From assembly GCA_040756905.1 (NCBI GenBank), contig JBFLYD010000048.1, positions 1-63,390 on the forward strand: a stretch of DNA of 63,390 nucleotides. Reading direction: 5' to 3'. This document shows positions 54,069 through 61,938 of this stretch, in pieces (positions within the stretch are counted from its first letter, which is position 1; the number at the start of each line of letters is the position of its first letter). The notes under the pieces were generated by a model. That model was not told the DNA's origin. It ran no database searches and saw nothing but the letters and a program-made list of their open reading frames with translations. A program made the translations under genes and the position numbers. The stretch is from Acidobacteriota bacterium (GTDB taxonomy: Bacteria > Acidobacteriota > Aminicenantia > JBFLYD01).

Positions 54069-55292
54069 TTATATTTTCTCACCGTTTCCATGGATGAAAC
54101 AGGAAGAATCCTCAGATAAATAGTCACCCTTCAAGGCCCATGCCCGACCACGACATCCTCCGCATATATCAATAAACTGACAAATACTACACTTGCCTTT
54201 GAGAGCCTCTTTCCTATATCTCAGATTTTGAAAAACTTCAGAATTCTGCCAAATCTCTGAAAATGAATTCTTTCTGACATTTCCGGCTGAAACCTCTACA
54301 AATGGACAGGGCCAAACCTCACCATTTGCTTTAACATAAACCAGACCTCTACCTGCGGTGCAACCATGGAAAAATATCTGAGCAAGGTTCAACCCTAAGT
54401 TGTTTTTCCCATTCTTTTTCAAAATATAAGGCCAATACTGAGGAGCTGCCACCGGTTCAATAATTGTGGTGCTTGTAATCTGTTTTTCTTTGATTAGATT
54501 TACAAGACTCTCATTCTCTTTCATTCTCAAACGGGCTTCACCAACACTTTTTCCTCTTCCCACAGGGACCAATTGATAGATGAGTATTATGTCCGCTCCT
54601 AAATCGTTAACAAATTCTACTGTGTCTTCCAATTGATTGGCGTTATATTCCATTACTGTAAAATTAATTTGTATAGCAAGCCTGGCTTTTTTGGCATTTT
54701 TAATACCATTTATTGCTAAATCAAATGCATCTAAACTATTTCTGATAAAATTATGAACCTTTGAATTGGATGCATCGATACTGATAGCAAGTCCTGTGGC
54801 ACCCTTTTCTTTTAACATAAAGGCAATTTCTTCAGTGATTAGAGTCCCATTAGTGGCAATAACAAATTTCAATCCTAAATTCTTTCCATATTCAAGAATT
54901 TCGAAGATATCCCTTCTAATCAGAGGTTCACCTCCTGTAAGAACTAACATTCGGAATTCTCTGATAGAAACTATTTCTTCCAACAATTGTAATCCTTCCT
55001 CTGTAGTCAACTCATCAGGAAGAGGTTTTCCCGATGAAGCATGACAGTGAATGCATTTTAAATTACAGGCTAAAGTTATCTCCCAGACTGGATGTGCAGG
55101 AAAGCCTATGCATCCCATTCCATAAGCACCTGAAGCTACAGGTAATGTCTTTATCCCGCTTTTTAAAAGCCAATGAGGTAGTTTCCGCCATTTAATAAGT
55201 GTTCCATAATAAAAAAGGCTCCCCAATTGCCTTAAAACTAAAGAAGGGGGCCAGAAAAAGGGCAAAACCTTTTTTTGAGACGCTCTATTCAT
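54069..55292 (-). CDS. Radical SAM/SPASM domain protein (AhbD/NirJ/PqqE-like)
   Basis: 407 residues. An N-terminal extension of about 75 residues, then the radical SAM cluster CNLKCIHCHASSG (CxxxCxxC), the SAM-binding VLTGGEPLIRRDI, and a SPASM domain with seven to eight Cys (CTAGRGLVYVKANGEVWPCPF, CSICQFIDICGGCRGRA, DSSC) for auxiliary 4Fe-4S clusters. This architecture is shared by AhbD/NirJ haem-synthesis enzymes and peptide-maturing enzymes. With no precursor peptide gene close by and a UbiA gene immediately upstream, a tetrapyrrole or quinone-type substrate seems likelier, but this is open. The start is two bases after the UbiA stop. Confidence 0.85.
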   Translation of the reverse strand: MNRASQKKVLPFFWPPSLVLRQLGSLFYYGTLIKWRKLPHWLLKSGIKTLPVASGAYGMGCIGFPAHPVWEITLACNLKCIHCHASSGKPLPDELTTEEGLQLLEEIVSIREFRMLVLTGGEPLIRRDIFEILEYGKNLGLKFVIATNGTLITEEIAFMLKEKGATGLAISIDASNSKVHNFIRNSLDAFDLAINGIKNAKKARLAIQINFTVMEYNANQLEDTVEFVNDLGADIILIYQLVPVGRGKSVGEARLRMKENESLVNLIKEKQITSTTIIEPVAAPQYWPYILKKNGKNNLGLNLAQIFFHGCTAGRGLVYVKANGEVWPCPFVEVSAGNVRKNSFSEIWQNSEVFQNLRYRKEALKGKCSICQFIDICGGCRGRAWALKGDYLSEDSSCFIHGNGEKI

Positions 55293-55294
55293 TT

Positions 55295-56209
55295 CTACAA
55301 AGAGATGGCTAAAATAAGGCTTATTGTAGTTCCCAGGTTAACAATTAAGGTCTTAGCACATATCCCTTCCAGTTTCTTTGGGTCATTGTAGGCGCCTCTG
55401 AGAACCTGGAGAGTCGTTAGGAGGGACAAAAGAAATATTGGAGAAAAGAAAAATAATGCCTTAATAGGGATTCCAGCCCTAATCGAAAGAAGATAGGAGA
55501 TCCAGTCCGTTATACTTATCGAAGTATAAAGCTTGCTCATCCTCTCCCTGCCAAAACGAACTACAAGGTTTCTCTTTCCAACCCTCTGGTCTGCTGGATA
55601 ATCTGGAAATTCATTTATCAAAATCACATTGAAAATGGTAAAAGCAATTGGAAGGGATGTCCAATGAACTAAGGGTGATAATTTCCCGGTCTGAATGTAA
55701 TAAGATGCAGCTACAACAAGCCAGCCATAGGAGAAGCCAATCCAGATTTCACCAACCCCTCGGTAAGCCCACTGGATTGGTGAAATGGAATAAAAGAACC
55801 CGGCAAACATTCCCAGGGCTCCCAAAGGTATGGTATAAATTCCAGTCCTGCAGTAAAACTGTAATAGAAGACCAACTCCAGCGGCTAAAAGAAGAGAAAG
55901 GATAGAGGCGAAAAAAGCATGCTTTTTAGGAATGATGCCTGTTTGGAGAACCTGGGTTCCTCCAGAGAATTGATTTCTTTCCAGTTTTGCTGAGAGGATA
56001 TCGGTCTCATAATCAAAATATTCTCCTGAATAATAAGTAGCAAGCATAATAAGAACAACAGCCAGCGTTCCCAAACCTAAAATAAGCCAGTTCAAATGAC
56101 CGGTTTCATACCATGCAAGAAGTCCACCCAAGATGAAAGGGAGAATTCCCACGCTATGGAATGGTGGCCTTGAAAGAGAAAACCAGGCAGCAACTTTGTT
56201 TGTGATCAT
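55295..56209 (-). CDS. UbiA-family prenyltransferase (MenA-like)
   Basis: 304 residues with about eight spans and a strong AAAGGAGGAAA site. The two Asp-rich motifs are GEYFDYETDILSAKLERN (NDxxDxxxD type, about 65-80) and NEFPDYPADQRVGKRNLVV (DxxxD, about 195-213). These coordinate Mg-diphosphate for transfer of a polyprenyl chain to an aromatic or tetrapyrrole acceptor in the membrane. MenA (dihydroxynaphthoate to demethylmenaquinone) is the nearest impression; other acceptors are possible. It is the first gene of a leftward set with the radical SAM and NAD-binding proteins. Confidence 0.85.
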   Translation of the reverse strand: MITNKVAAWFSLSRPPFHSVGILPFILGGLLAWYETGHLNWLILGLGTLAVVLIMLATYYSGEYFDYETDILSAKLERNQFSGGTQVLQTGIIPKKHAFFASILSLLLAAGVGLLLQFYCRTGIYTIPLGALGMFAGFFYSISPIQWAYRGVGEIWIGFSYGWLVVAASYYIQTGKLSPLVHWTSLPIAFTIFNVILINEFPDYPADQRVGKRNLVVRFGRERMSKLYTSISITDWISYLLSIRAGIPIKALFFFSPIFLLSLLTTLQVLRGAYNDPKKLEGICAKTLIVNLGTTISLILAISL

Positions 56210-56462
56210 TCATTTCCTCCTTTTAATCTTTCAATTTTAATCCAAAACATTCTCATTTTTCAATTTCAGAACTTGATTCATCTTTTTATTATCATCACTC
56301 CTATTTTACTCTTAAAATCTTGGTGATTCTTGAGAACATATCACCTTCAAACTCACTTATTTGCCAAAAAGGCCAGTTTGTTTCGAGAGCTACCCTCTGC
56401 CTGTCGGAACCCTTTTTTCCAGTGCTCTTTCTCAGGGACATAAATGCAATAGATATAAACAA

Positions 56463-56559
56463 TCTTGCAAATTCAGATATCTAAGAATCAATGAAATATA
56501 TTTTTTTATTTTGGTAAGTTTTAATAGAAGAGTATATTAAATCCCTTTCTATAACTTGT
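56463..56559 (-). pseudogene. Fragment of a PIN-domain toxin gene
   Basis: CTTGCAAATTCAGATATC and the next 80 bases closely match 59558-59656 inside the vapC gene at 59.5 kb, with scattered substitutions and indels that break the frame. It is a decayed partial copy in the 485-base gap between UbiA and ChaN-like genes; the rest of that gap holds nothing recognisable. Confidence 0.65.
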
Positions 56560-56694
56560 CAAATTAACGCATTAAAATTATAATATATCTTGGTAATTTT
56601 ACGATTTTGTATAGATTTATTAAAAAAATTCTTTCTCTTATCTTTTACTTTATAAACTCTATATCTTTTAGAACAGTATTTTCCTGTGCAATGT

Positions 56695-57942
56695 TTAGTA
56701 TCCTTTCCTGTCGACATCATGAATGGAATGAACAGTTCGGGAAATATCTTCTTCCAAGATCTTCAAGAAGTCAGCGATATTCTTGAGCTGTGCAGCTCGA
56801 TCAGGGGTCATCCTTTCCTTCACTTCTTCTAGTTCCGCTTCGGTGGTTACCCAATCTTTGATCGGGCTTACCGGTTCGGCCTCTTTAAAGGAACAAGGCA
56901 CGATGTAACCGTCACAAAAATCTTTCAGTTTAATAGGTCCCCAGTAGTCAAAGGAGTAATAGCTATAATTGTCCTCAAGTACTCCAAACGGGGAAATGCG
57001 GGTATCAAATGCGAATGGTCGTTTATGTCTCTCATACACCTTATCTATTACACTGCTGAACGGATAATAGAACCTCAAGAAGAATTTCTGGCCTGAAGGG
57101 ATTACTTCTGCTAACAGAGCCCAACGTCCCATCACAGGCATATGCAAGACAATTAAATACAGGCGATCCGGGTATTTATCATACAAGAAATTTCCCCCGC
57201 GTCGGTCTTCGCCGCTCAGAAACCGGAAGAAAAAGGTTGGCTGCCGATACTTACTAAAAGCATGATGGAGGCCAGAATACCACAATGCCTTTTTCCCCTT
57301 GAGGAGGGCTTCCCGTTCGATGATGTCAGCCATTTTTTTGTCATAGAAGTAGCGTTTGTTCTCTTGCATTCTCACACGAGGGTCAGGCGATCTTAATTTC
57401 CGCTCATTATAATCTGAGCCAAGTTGAAGGAAACGTATCTTTTCTTTGCCCGCAGGAATCTTCTTGTTCAGTTCCCAGATGACCCGATAAATGTCGAGGT
57501 ATTCTTGAAAATTCCAAAAGTACGAATAACGCCGCATCAAGCTAATCGCTTTTTTTTCATCGAACTCCGCTGCATTAACTAAGGAATCCACCTCGCTTTG
57601 GAAATCTGAGGCGCCAAATTCCCATCCCACGACCGTAACACCATTTTTTTCATAGAGATAAGGAATGAGAGATTTGACAAATTTCACATCTTGCCTCCGA
57701 CGGTGCATTTCTCCCACAAGCACTACATCGTATCTTTCAAATTTTTTGCTGACAAACTGAAGGGGATCTGAAATGTGAGCATCGAGGTAATCAAGGTATA
57801 CTTGTAACTCGGCGCCTGAAAGTGTCTTATACTTTGATGCAAAGGGTGTGTTGTAGATGATATAACTCACAACCAGCAGCGCAATCACACCCAAACCGAC
57901 ACCTATTGACTTGAAGATAATCTTAATAAGTTTCCAAAGCAT
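56695..57942 (-). CDS. ChaN/TIKI-like putative haem-binding lipoprotein-fold protein
   Basis: Start at 57942, with TGGAGGAAAG directly upstream and a membrane anchor following (IIFKSIGVGLGVIALLVVSYII); a longer frame to 58032 adds a repeat-derived leader. 415 residues. YDVVLVGEMHRRRQDVKFVKSLIPYL has the GExH motif of the ChaN/TIKI/erythromycin-esterase superfamily, with WEFGASDFQSEVD and the later WYSGLHHAFSKY His pair. Relatives bind haem or hydrolyse esters and peptides; the activity here is unknown. Base composition is richer in G+C than neighbours and a 46-bp inverted repeat lies at its 5' end, which suggests transfer. Confidence 0.6.
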   Translation of the reverse strand: MLWKLIKIIFKSIGVGLGVIALLVVSYIIYNTPFASKYKTLSGAELQVYLDYLDAHISDPLQFVSKKFERYDVVLVGEMHRRRQDVKFVKSLIPYLYEKNGVTVVGWEFGASDFQSEVDSLVNAAEFDEKKAISLMRRYSYFWNFQEYLDIYRVIWELNKKIPAGKEKIRFLQLGSDYNERKLRSPDPRVRMQENKRYFYDKKMADIIEREALLKGKKALWYSGLHHAFSKYRQPTFFFRFLSGEDRRGGNFLYDKYPDRLYLIVLHMPVMGRWALLAEVIPSGQKFFLRFYYPFSSVIDKVYERHKRPFAFDTRISPFGVLEDNYSYYSFDYWGPIKLKDFCDGYIVPCSFKEAEPVSPIKDWVTTEAELEEVKERMTPDRAAQLKNIADFLKILEEDISRTVHSIHDVDRKGY

Positions 57943-57983
57943 TGGCTTTCCTCCATAGGTTATGGCAAGTCTCCCATAACGGC

Positions 57984-58029
57984 AGATTGTGTGAAAACCC
58001 CATTTTTTGGACATTTGCGAGTTGTAACC
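57984..58029 (-). repeat. 46-bp repeat, inverted copy of 60314-60358
   Basis: GGTTACAACTCGCAAAT...GGTTTTCACACAATCT on the minus strand, about 43 of 46 positions shared with the plus-strand copy at 60.31 kb. The latter abuts an attC-like site. The pair brackets the CDF transporter and vapBC genes. Confidence 0.7.
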
Positions 58030-58038
58030 CAATGTAGT

Positions 58039-58944
58039 TCATAGGTCAAACTGAATTGTAGTATGCTCAATATCATACTTTTCATTCAACAATTTATTTA
58101 TTCTATTAAGAATTTCTGTTGATTTTCTATGGTTCACAGTATCAATCGCTATATGCGCCGTAAAAGAATACATGTTTGAGGTAATCTCCCAGATATGCAT
58201 ATCGCGAATATCTCTAATCTCAGGGATTTCTTTTTTAAGTTCAGCACTCACATCATCTATGTTAATTCCCTTTGGCGCAAGTTCTAATAAAACACGGATA
58301 GAGTCTTTAAAAAGCCCCCACCCCCAAACAAAAATCAGCAAAGAAATACCAATAGCCAATGAGGGATCGATAATGTACCAATTACTAAAATAAATGACAA
58401 TTGCCCCGAACACAATAACGATAGAGGAAACCGTGTCAGCTAACACATGAAGAAAAGCTCCTTTAATGTTAAGGTCATCCCTGGCACTTCCCTGTAAGAT
58501 TAACACGCTTATTACATTTACGATAAGACCGACTACTGCTACGAGGAACATTTGAAGCCCTAAGACAGGTTCAGGATGAATGAGTCGATTAACTCCCTCA
58601 TAAAGGAGGTAAGCTGTCACAGCAAAAAGGAAGAGGCTGTTAAAAAGTGCCGCGAGGATTTCTACCCGATAAAACCCGTATGTCCTATGATGACAAGGTT
58701 CTTTGGAGGCAATAATAATTGCCACAAAACTAATCCCTAAAGCAAAAAAATGGGTAAACATGTGACCTGCATCACTAATTAAAGCTAAACTACGCGTTAG
58801 AATGCCACCTATTACCTCAACAATCATTACAATTCCAGTAATAGTCATTGTAAGCTTTAGCTTCTTCCTCTCAACGCTTCGATATTCATGTAGATGGGCG
58901 AAAGAATACTTAATTTTAGGTGTATGAGTGTGCTTCACTGTCAT
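58039..58944 (-). CDS. CDF-family metal cation efflux transporter (CzcD/ZitB-like)
   Basis: 301 residues, six spans and a cytoplasmic dimer domain. His-rich N-terminus (KHTHTPKIKYSFAHLHEY). TM2 has SDAGHMFTHFFALG, that is HxxxH where Zn transporters have HxxxD; TM5 keeps HVLADTVSS (HxxxD). The C-terminal domain (IPEIRDIRDMHIWEITSNMYSFTAHIAI) is normal. It exports Zn(2+) or a similar divalent ion by proton exchange. The changed TM2 ligand may alter metal choice. It extends the metal-handling content of the window but is not linked to the cus operon. Confidence 0.88.
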   Translation of the reverse strand: MTVKHTHTPKIKYSFAHLHEYRSVERKKLKLTMTITGIVMIVEVIGGILTRSLALISDAGHMFTHFFALGISFVAIIIASKEPCHHRTYGFYRVEILAALFNSLFLFAVTAYLLYEGVNRLIHPEPVLGLQMFLVAVVGLIVNVISVLILQGSARDDLNIKGAFLHVLADTVSSIVIVFGAIVIYFSNWYIIDPSLAIGISLLIFVWGWGLFKDSIRVLLELAPKGINIDDVSAELKKEIPEIRDIRDMHIWEITSNMYSFTAHIAIDTVNHRKSTEILNRINKLLNEKYDIEHTTIQFDL

Positions 58945-58962
58945 AAATAAAATAACTCCATG

Positions 58963-59178
58963 CTATTCCTTTTTCTCTATCTTTATTCCTTTCAAGATTT
59001 TTCCGATCCCAAGCAATACTGGAAGTTCCTCTTTTATCTCTATTTTTGATTTTCTGAGTAATGCCTCAAGGCCAGATTTTATAAATTTTGAATAGTATTC
59101 ACCTTCATATAGTTTCACAAAGTGGCAAACTAAGAATCTACCAACCTTGTTCTTAGGCAAAGCATAATCAACGATCAT
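58963..59178 (-). pseudogene. C-terminal fragment, possibly of a SAM-dependent methyltransferase
   Basis: 71 residues (DYALPKNKVGRFLVCHFVKLYEGEYY...ELPVLLGIGKILKGIKI). The sequence looks like the last strand and helix of a class I methyltransferase, without the SAM-binding part. A ribosome site and ATG just upstream (near 59206) are in a different frame. It is likely a remnant. The following 298 bases to 59476 hold no gene that I can support. Confidence 0.4.
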
Positions 59179-59476
59179 TATCGTTCCTTATTCTTTGCAT
59201 TTTTTCCTCCAAATTATTTATGAACCGTAGTGAGCATTTTTTCTATGGCCACGCAGAGGGTTTTTCTTCAGCAAGATAAACAAGATAATTCCTTATGTCA
59301 TCATAAGTTATATCCCGAGGACTTTTATCTGAAAAGTTTAAGAAATCTCTGCTGAGAGTTATTTCCGCCACAATTAAGAAAAATGCTATCAGAGCACCTT
59401 TCCCTTGTCAATAAATTTTAACGAGCCCTGTTAATGGAAAGTGATAATATCAGGGATAAGTGCAAAGTGAGCAAAA

Positions 59477-59896
59477 CTATAATGTTTCTATGTTAAGCCA
59501 ATCAATCTTTTTAAAATGATTCGTATCAAATGTTAAAATTGTTTCAATTCTTTTCTCTCTTGCAAATTCAGATATCCAAGAATCAACAAAATCTATTTTT
59601 TTATTTTCATAAGTTTTTATAGAAGAATATATCAAATCCTTTTCCACAACTTGTATTCCTGGAGTATTCAGTATAGATATTATCATCTCCATGATTTCCT
59701 CTCTTTCAATTTTATAATAACTTTCAAGAACCCAAACTAATTCTGCTATTATAATGGAGGGAATTATAATAATAATTTCTTTCTTTTCAGCTTTTTCTAA
59801 AAGAAATTGAACCTTTTCAGCTTTTTCGGCATCATCATTTGTCAGAAATCTTAATAAAAGATTTGTGTCAATAATTACCTTTCTCTTCTTGGACAC
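59477..59896 (-). CDS. vapC: PIN-domain ribonuclease toxin (VapC)
   Basis: 139 residues. PIN acidic residues: D10 (IIDTNLLLRFL), E52 (IAELVWVLE), D102/D105 (KIDFVDSWI) and D124 (LTFDTNHF). VapC toxins cleave RNA with Mg(2+). It overlaps the antitoxin gene by 29 bases. A decayed copy of its middle lies at 56.5 kb. Confidence 0.9.
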   Translation of the reverse strand: MSKKRKVIIDTNLLLRFLTNDDAEKAEKVQFLLEKAEKKEIIIIIPSIIIAELVWVLESYYKIEREEIMEMIISILNTPGIQVVEKDLIYSSIKTYENKKIDFVDSWISEFAREKRIETILTFDTNHFKKIDWLNIETL

Positions 59897-60134
59897 TAAT
59901 TATCCTTTTTCTTAAATATTCTTTAGCTTCTTTTCTTATTTTTTCTGATGAAAACTTCTTTTCTTTAGATCTCAATACCCCTCTGAAATCTTTTAACGTT
60001 TTTTGGGGTTTAATTATAATCTTATCTTCTTGTTCTTCAAATATAATTAACATACCTTCTTTAAGATGAAGTGAATCTCTTATTTTTTTTGGAAGTGTAA
60101 TTTGGCCTTTCGAAGTAATTTTTGATATCTGCAT
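59868..60134 (-). CDS. vapB: AbrB/MazE-type antitoxin (VapB)
   Basis: 88 residues. SpoVT-AbrB swapped-hairpin DNA-binding domain (ISKITSKGQITLPKKIRDSLHLKEGMLIIFEEQEDKIII, 3-41), then a toxin-wrapping tail (LRSKEKKFSSEKIRKEAKEYLRKR). It neutralises the overlapping VapC and probably represses the pair's promoter in the 145 bases upstream. Confidence 0.9.
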   Translation of the reverse strand: MQISKITSKGQITLPKKIRDSLHLKEGMLIIFEEQEDKIIIKPQKTLKDFRGVLRSKEKKFSSEKIRKEAKEYLRKRIISVQEEKGNY

Positions 60135-60313
60135 TTATAATCTCTCCTTACATTTTTATATAACCATAAAATTTAGATTTGTCAAATTTTTCTTACTTTA
60201 TTAAAATTTCTTACAAATTTTTAAATTATTTTCCTCTGCATAAAAAATTCAACTATCTTGACTTAAACTGTCAATTTCGCCTAACATATGCGATTAAGAG
60301 AAGTTTCTCCGTA

Positions 60314-60358
60314 GGTTACAACTCGCAAATTTCAAAAAATGTGGTTTTCACACAATCT
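60314..60358 (+). repeat. 45-bp repeat, inverted copy of 57984-58029
   Basis: GGTTACAACTCGCAAATTTC...CACACAATCT ends at the outer simple site of the attC-like element at 60.36 kb. A stray GCCTAAC (60279-60285) lies just left, as in a partial attC. Confidence 0.7.
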
Positions 60359-60436
60359 AACGTGCCTGGTATATCTGAAGTTTGCCTGAAGGGCAAATTT
60401 AGGCGAACAAAGTGAGCCAGATATACCATGTTAGGC
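60355..60436 (-). other. attC-like integron recombination site 1
   Basis: Minus strand: R'' GCCTAAC (60436-60430), a long imperfect stem (GGTATATCTG paired with CAGATATACC), and R' GTTAGAT (60361-60355). It starts 16 bases after the mCpol stop, the normal place for attC at the 3' end of a cassette. 82 bases. Confidence 0.75.
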
Positions 60437-60452
60437 GACGTTGCTTTAAATT

Positions 60453-60827
60453 TTAACAAATTATTTCTAGTTGATCGTTTTCACTATATTTCACAATGGT
60501 ATTCTTACCTCTGGATTTAGCATATTTAAGAGCAACATAGGTTTTTTCTAATGTATTACCAATTCCTACTGAAAAGGTGCAAACTTTATTTGTCTTAGCT
60601 AAATAATTGGATAATTTCCGAATATCAATTGATCCACCCTTGCATAGGATGCTATCACCAGCCGAAAAGATTACTTCGAAATCAATGCTCCGTAAATAAG
60701 CCGTAATTTCCTGAACAGTATTTGTTATTTGTTCACTTAGTTCTGCAACATCCTGTTCTTTATTCTCAATAAGAAATTTTTCGATGTGTCTCCCTACATC
60801 ATCACCATCTAAAGCGATATATATCAT
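60453..60827 (-). CDS. Minimal CRISPR polymerase-like nucleotide cyclase (mCpol)
   Basis: 124 residues, a single palm domain related to the GGDEF/Cas10 polymerase core. IYIALDGDDVGRHIE carries D7, D9 and D10 as candidate metal ligands; FEVIFSAGDSILCKG has G57-D58 at the second metal position; FSVGIGNTLEKTYVALKYAKSRGKN is the strand-helix with the nucleotide-binding Lys/Arg found in mCpol and Cas10. It would synthesise a cyclic di- or oligonucleotide. The start overlaps the CARF-HEPN stop (ATGA), so both proteins come from one message. No CRISPR array or cas gene is in the window. Confidence 0.78.
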   Translation of the reverse strand: MIYIALDGDDVGRHIEKFLIENKEQDVAELSEQITNTVQEITAYLRSIDFEVIFSAGDSILCKGGSIDIRKLSNYLAKTNKVCTFSVGIGNTLEKTYVALKYAKSRGKNTIVKYSENDQLEIIC

Positions 60828-61828
60828 TTTAAGACTCCAGAATCTCTTATTAAAGTTAATAAATAGAAAGTAGCATTTAAAATCATTCTTGCTTCCTCTT
60901 GTCCTCTAAGAAAAGGATATGGATGAGAACTTAAATTTCTATAAACCCTAACAAAATCAATTATTTTGTCTATATTTTGAAGTAACTTTAATTCTTCTTC
61001 GTAATCATCAAGGTTTTTATTTCTTTTTCCTCTGATTGGATCACAAAAATTTGAGCGTAACCATGAAATAGAGTCATTAAAATCTGGAGGGGATTTGGCG
61101 GTTATTTTCCCCTTAGCAAGTTGTTTGATTTTAGGGCAGGTTTCTAAGGAAAATGATTCAACTATTTGCCCTAAAGCCCCTATTGTTTCAGGATATTTCC
61201 CTAAAAAATAGTTATCAATTGCAGAATTTATCCCAAACTCAAAGTTATTTTTCAAAAAACTTTCTCGAAAACGAACACCTCTAAATGCTCTGATAGCTGC
61301 TTCAGCTTTATCTTTATAGTAGATGATTTCAAAATAGGCATGTTTTCCTATCGATTCTAAACTTTCAAGAGGTGAGATCACATCAATTATATAATCATCT
61401 TTATTTAGATTTTCAGGTAATTCATATTGCTTGTCAGATGGAATAAACAAGAAGAAGAGGTTTCTAATTTTAGAAAGGCTTGCTGAGGCATATAGAATGT
61501 TTGAAATATATTTTGTGCCATTTGTCAAATCTACAACTATTTGTTCTTTGTCATAAATTCTAAGTTGCTCACTTAGTAATCTTGGTATTTCTTGGTGTAA
61601 ATCTTCTTTTTTAATGAATCTTGATTCTATCTTCACATCGCTTTTAATATATTTCCTCACGATTTCGTTTCTTTGACCCTCTAGAGAATTGCTATCCCTA
61701 TCATAGAGGAATCCTTCAGAATCAATAAAATAAACCTTTTCTATCTGTTGATTATAGTGTAAATGTGCAAAATAAATAACACTTCGAATTGTTCTTAAAT
61801 TCGGGTTTCCTGAAATAATTAATTCCAT
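60824..61828 (-). CDS. CARF-HEPN effector protein (Csm6-like)
   Basis: Start at 61828, preceded by AGAAGAGGTG; the frame to 61861 enters the attC region. 334 residues. N-terminal CARF-type Rossmann domain (about 1-160): MELIISGNPNLRTIRSVIYF, then IVVDLTNGTKYISNILYASA (D100-LTNGTK, the ligand loop after strand 4). A C-terminal helical HEPN domain has RVYRNLSSHPYP, with R297-N298-x3-H302 as the RNase motif. By family knowledge, CARF binds cyclic nucleotides and HEPN cuts RNA when activated. Paired with mCpol, it is the predicted effector of a growth-arrest or anti-phage response. Whether the ligand activates or restrains it is open. Confidence 0.75.
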   Translation of the reverse strand: MELIISGNPNLRTIRSVIYFAHLHYNQQIEKVYFIDSEGFLYDRDSNSLEGQRNEIVRKYIKSDVKIESRFIKKEDLHQEIPRLLSEQLRIYDKEQIVVDLTNGTKYISNILYASASLSKIRNLFFLFIPSDKQYELPENLNKDDYIIDVISPLESLESIGKHAYFEIIYYKDKAEAAIRAFRGVRFRESFLKNNFEFGINSAIDNYFLGKYPETIGALGQIVESFSLETCPKIKQLAKGKITAKSPPDFNDSISWLRSNFCDPIRGKRNKNLDDYEEELKLLQNIDKIIDFVRVYRNLSSHPYPFLRGQEEARMILNATFYLLTLIRDSGVLK

Positions 61829-61865
61829 ATTACACACCTCTTCTAAAAAATGTGATAGCAATGTC

Positions 61866-61932
61866 GCCTAACGGTTGCGGCACAGACGAAGCCCATCAGG
61901 TTTTGAGTTTTCCGTTTGTGCCATTGTTAGGC
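61866..61932 (-). other. attC-like integron recombination site 2
   Basis: Minus strand: R'' GCCTAAC (61932-61926), stem GGCACAAACG against CGTCTGTGCC, R' GTTAGGC (61872-61866). 67 bases, seven bases after the stop of the HEPN-like gene. Same orientation as sites 1 and 3. Confidence 0.82.
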
Positions 61933-61938
61933 GAAGCA

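Noticed and set aside
60453-61828. Type III CRISPR-Cas locus
   Set aside because: CARF-HEPN and a Cas10-like palm domain suggested it, but no repeat-spacer array and no Cas7/Cas5/Cas10 genes are present; the cyclase is a minimal single domain.
60453-61828. Canonical Panoptes system
   Set aside because: The effector there has transmembrane segments; the partner here has none and carries CARF and HEPN motifs instead.
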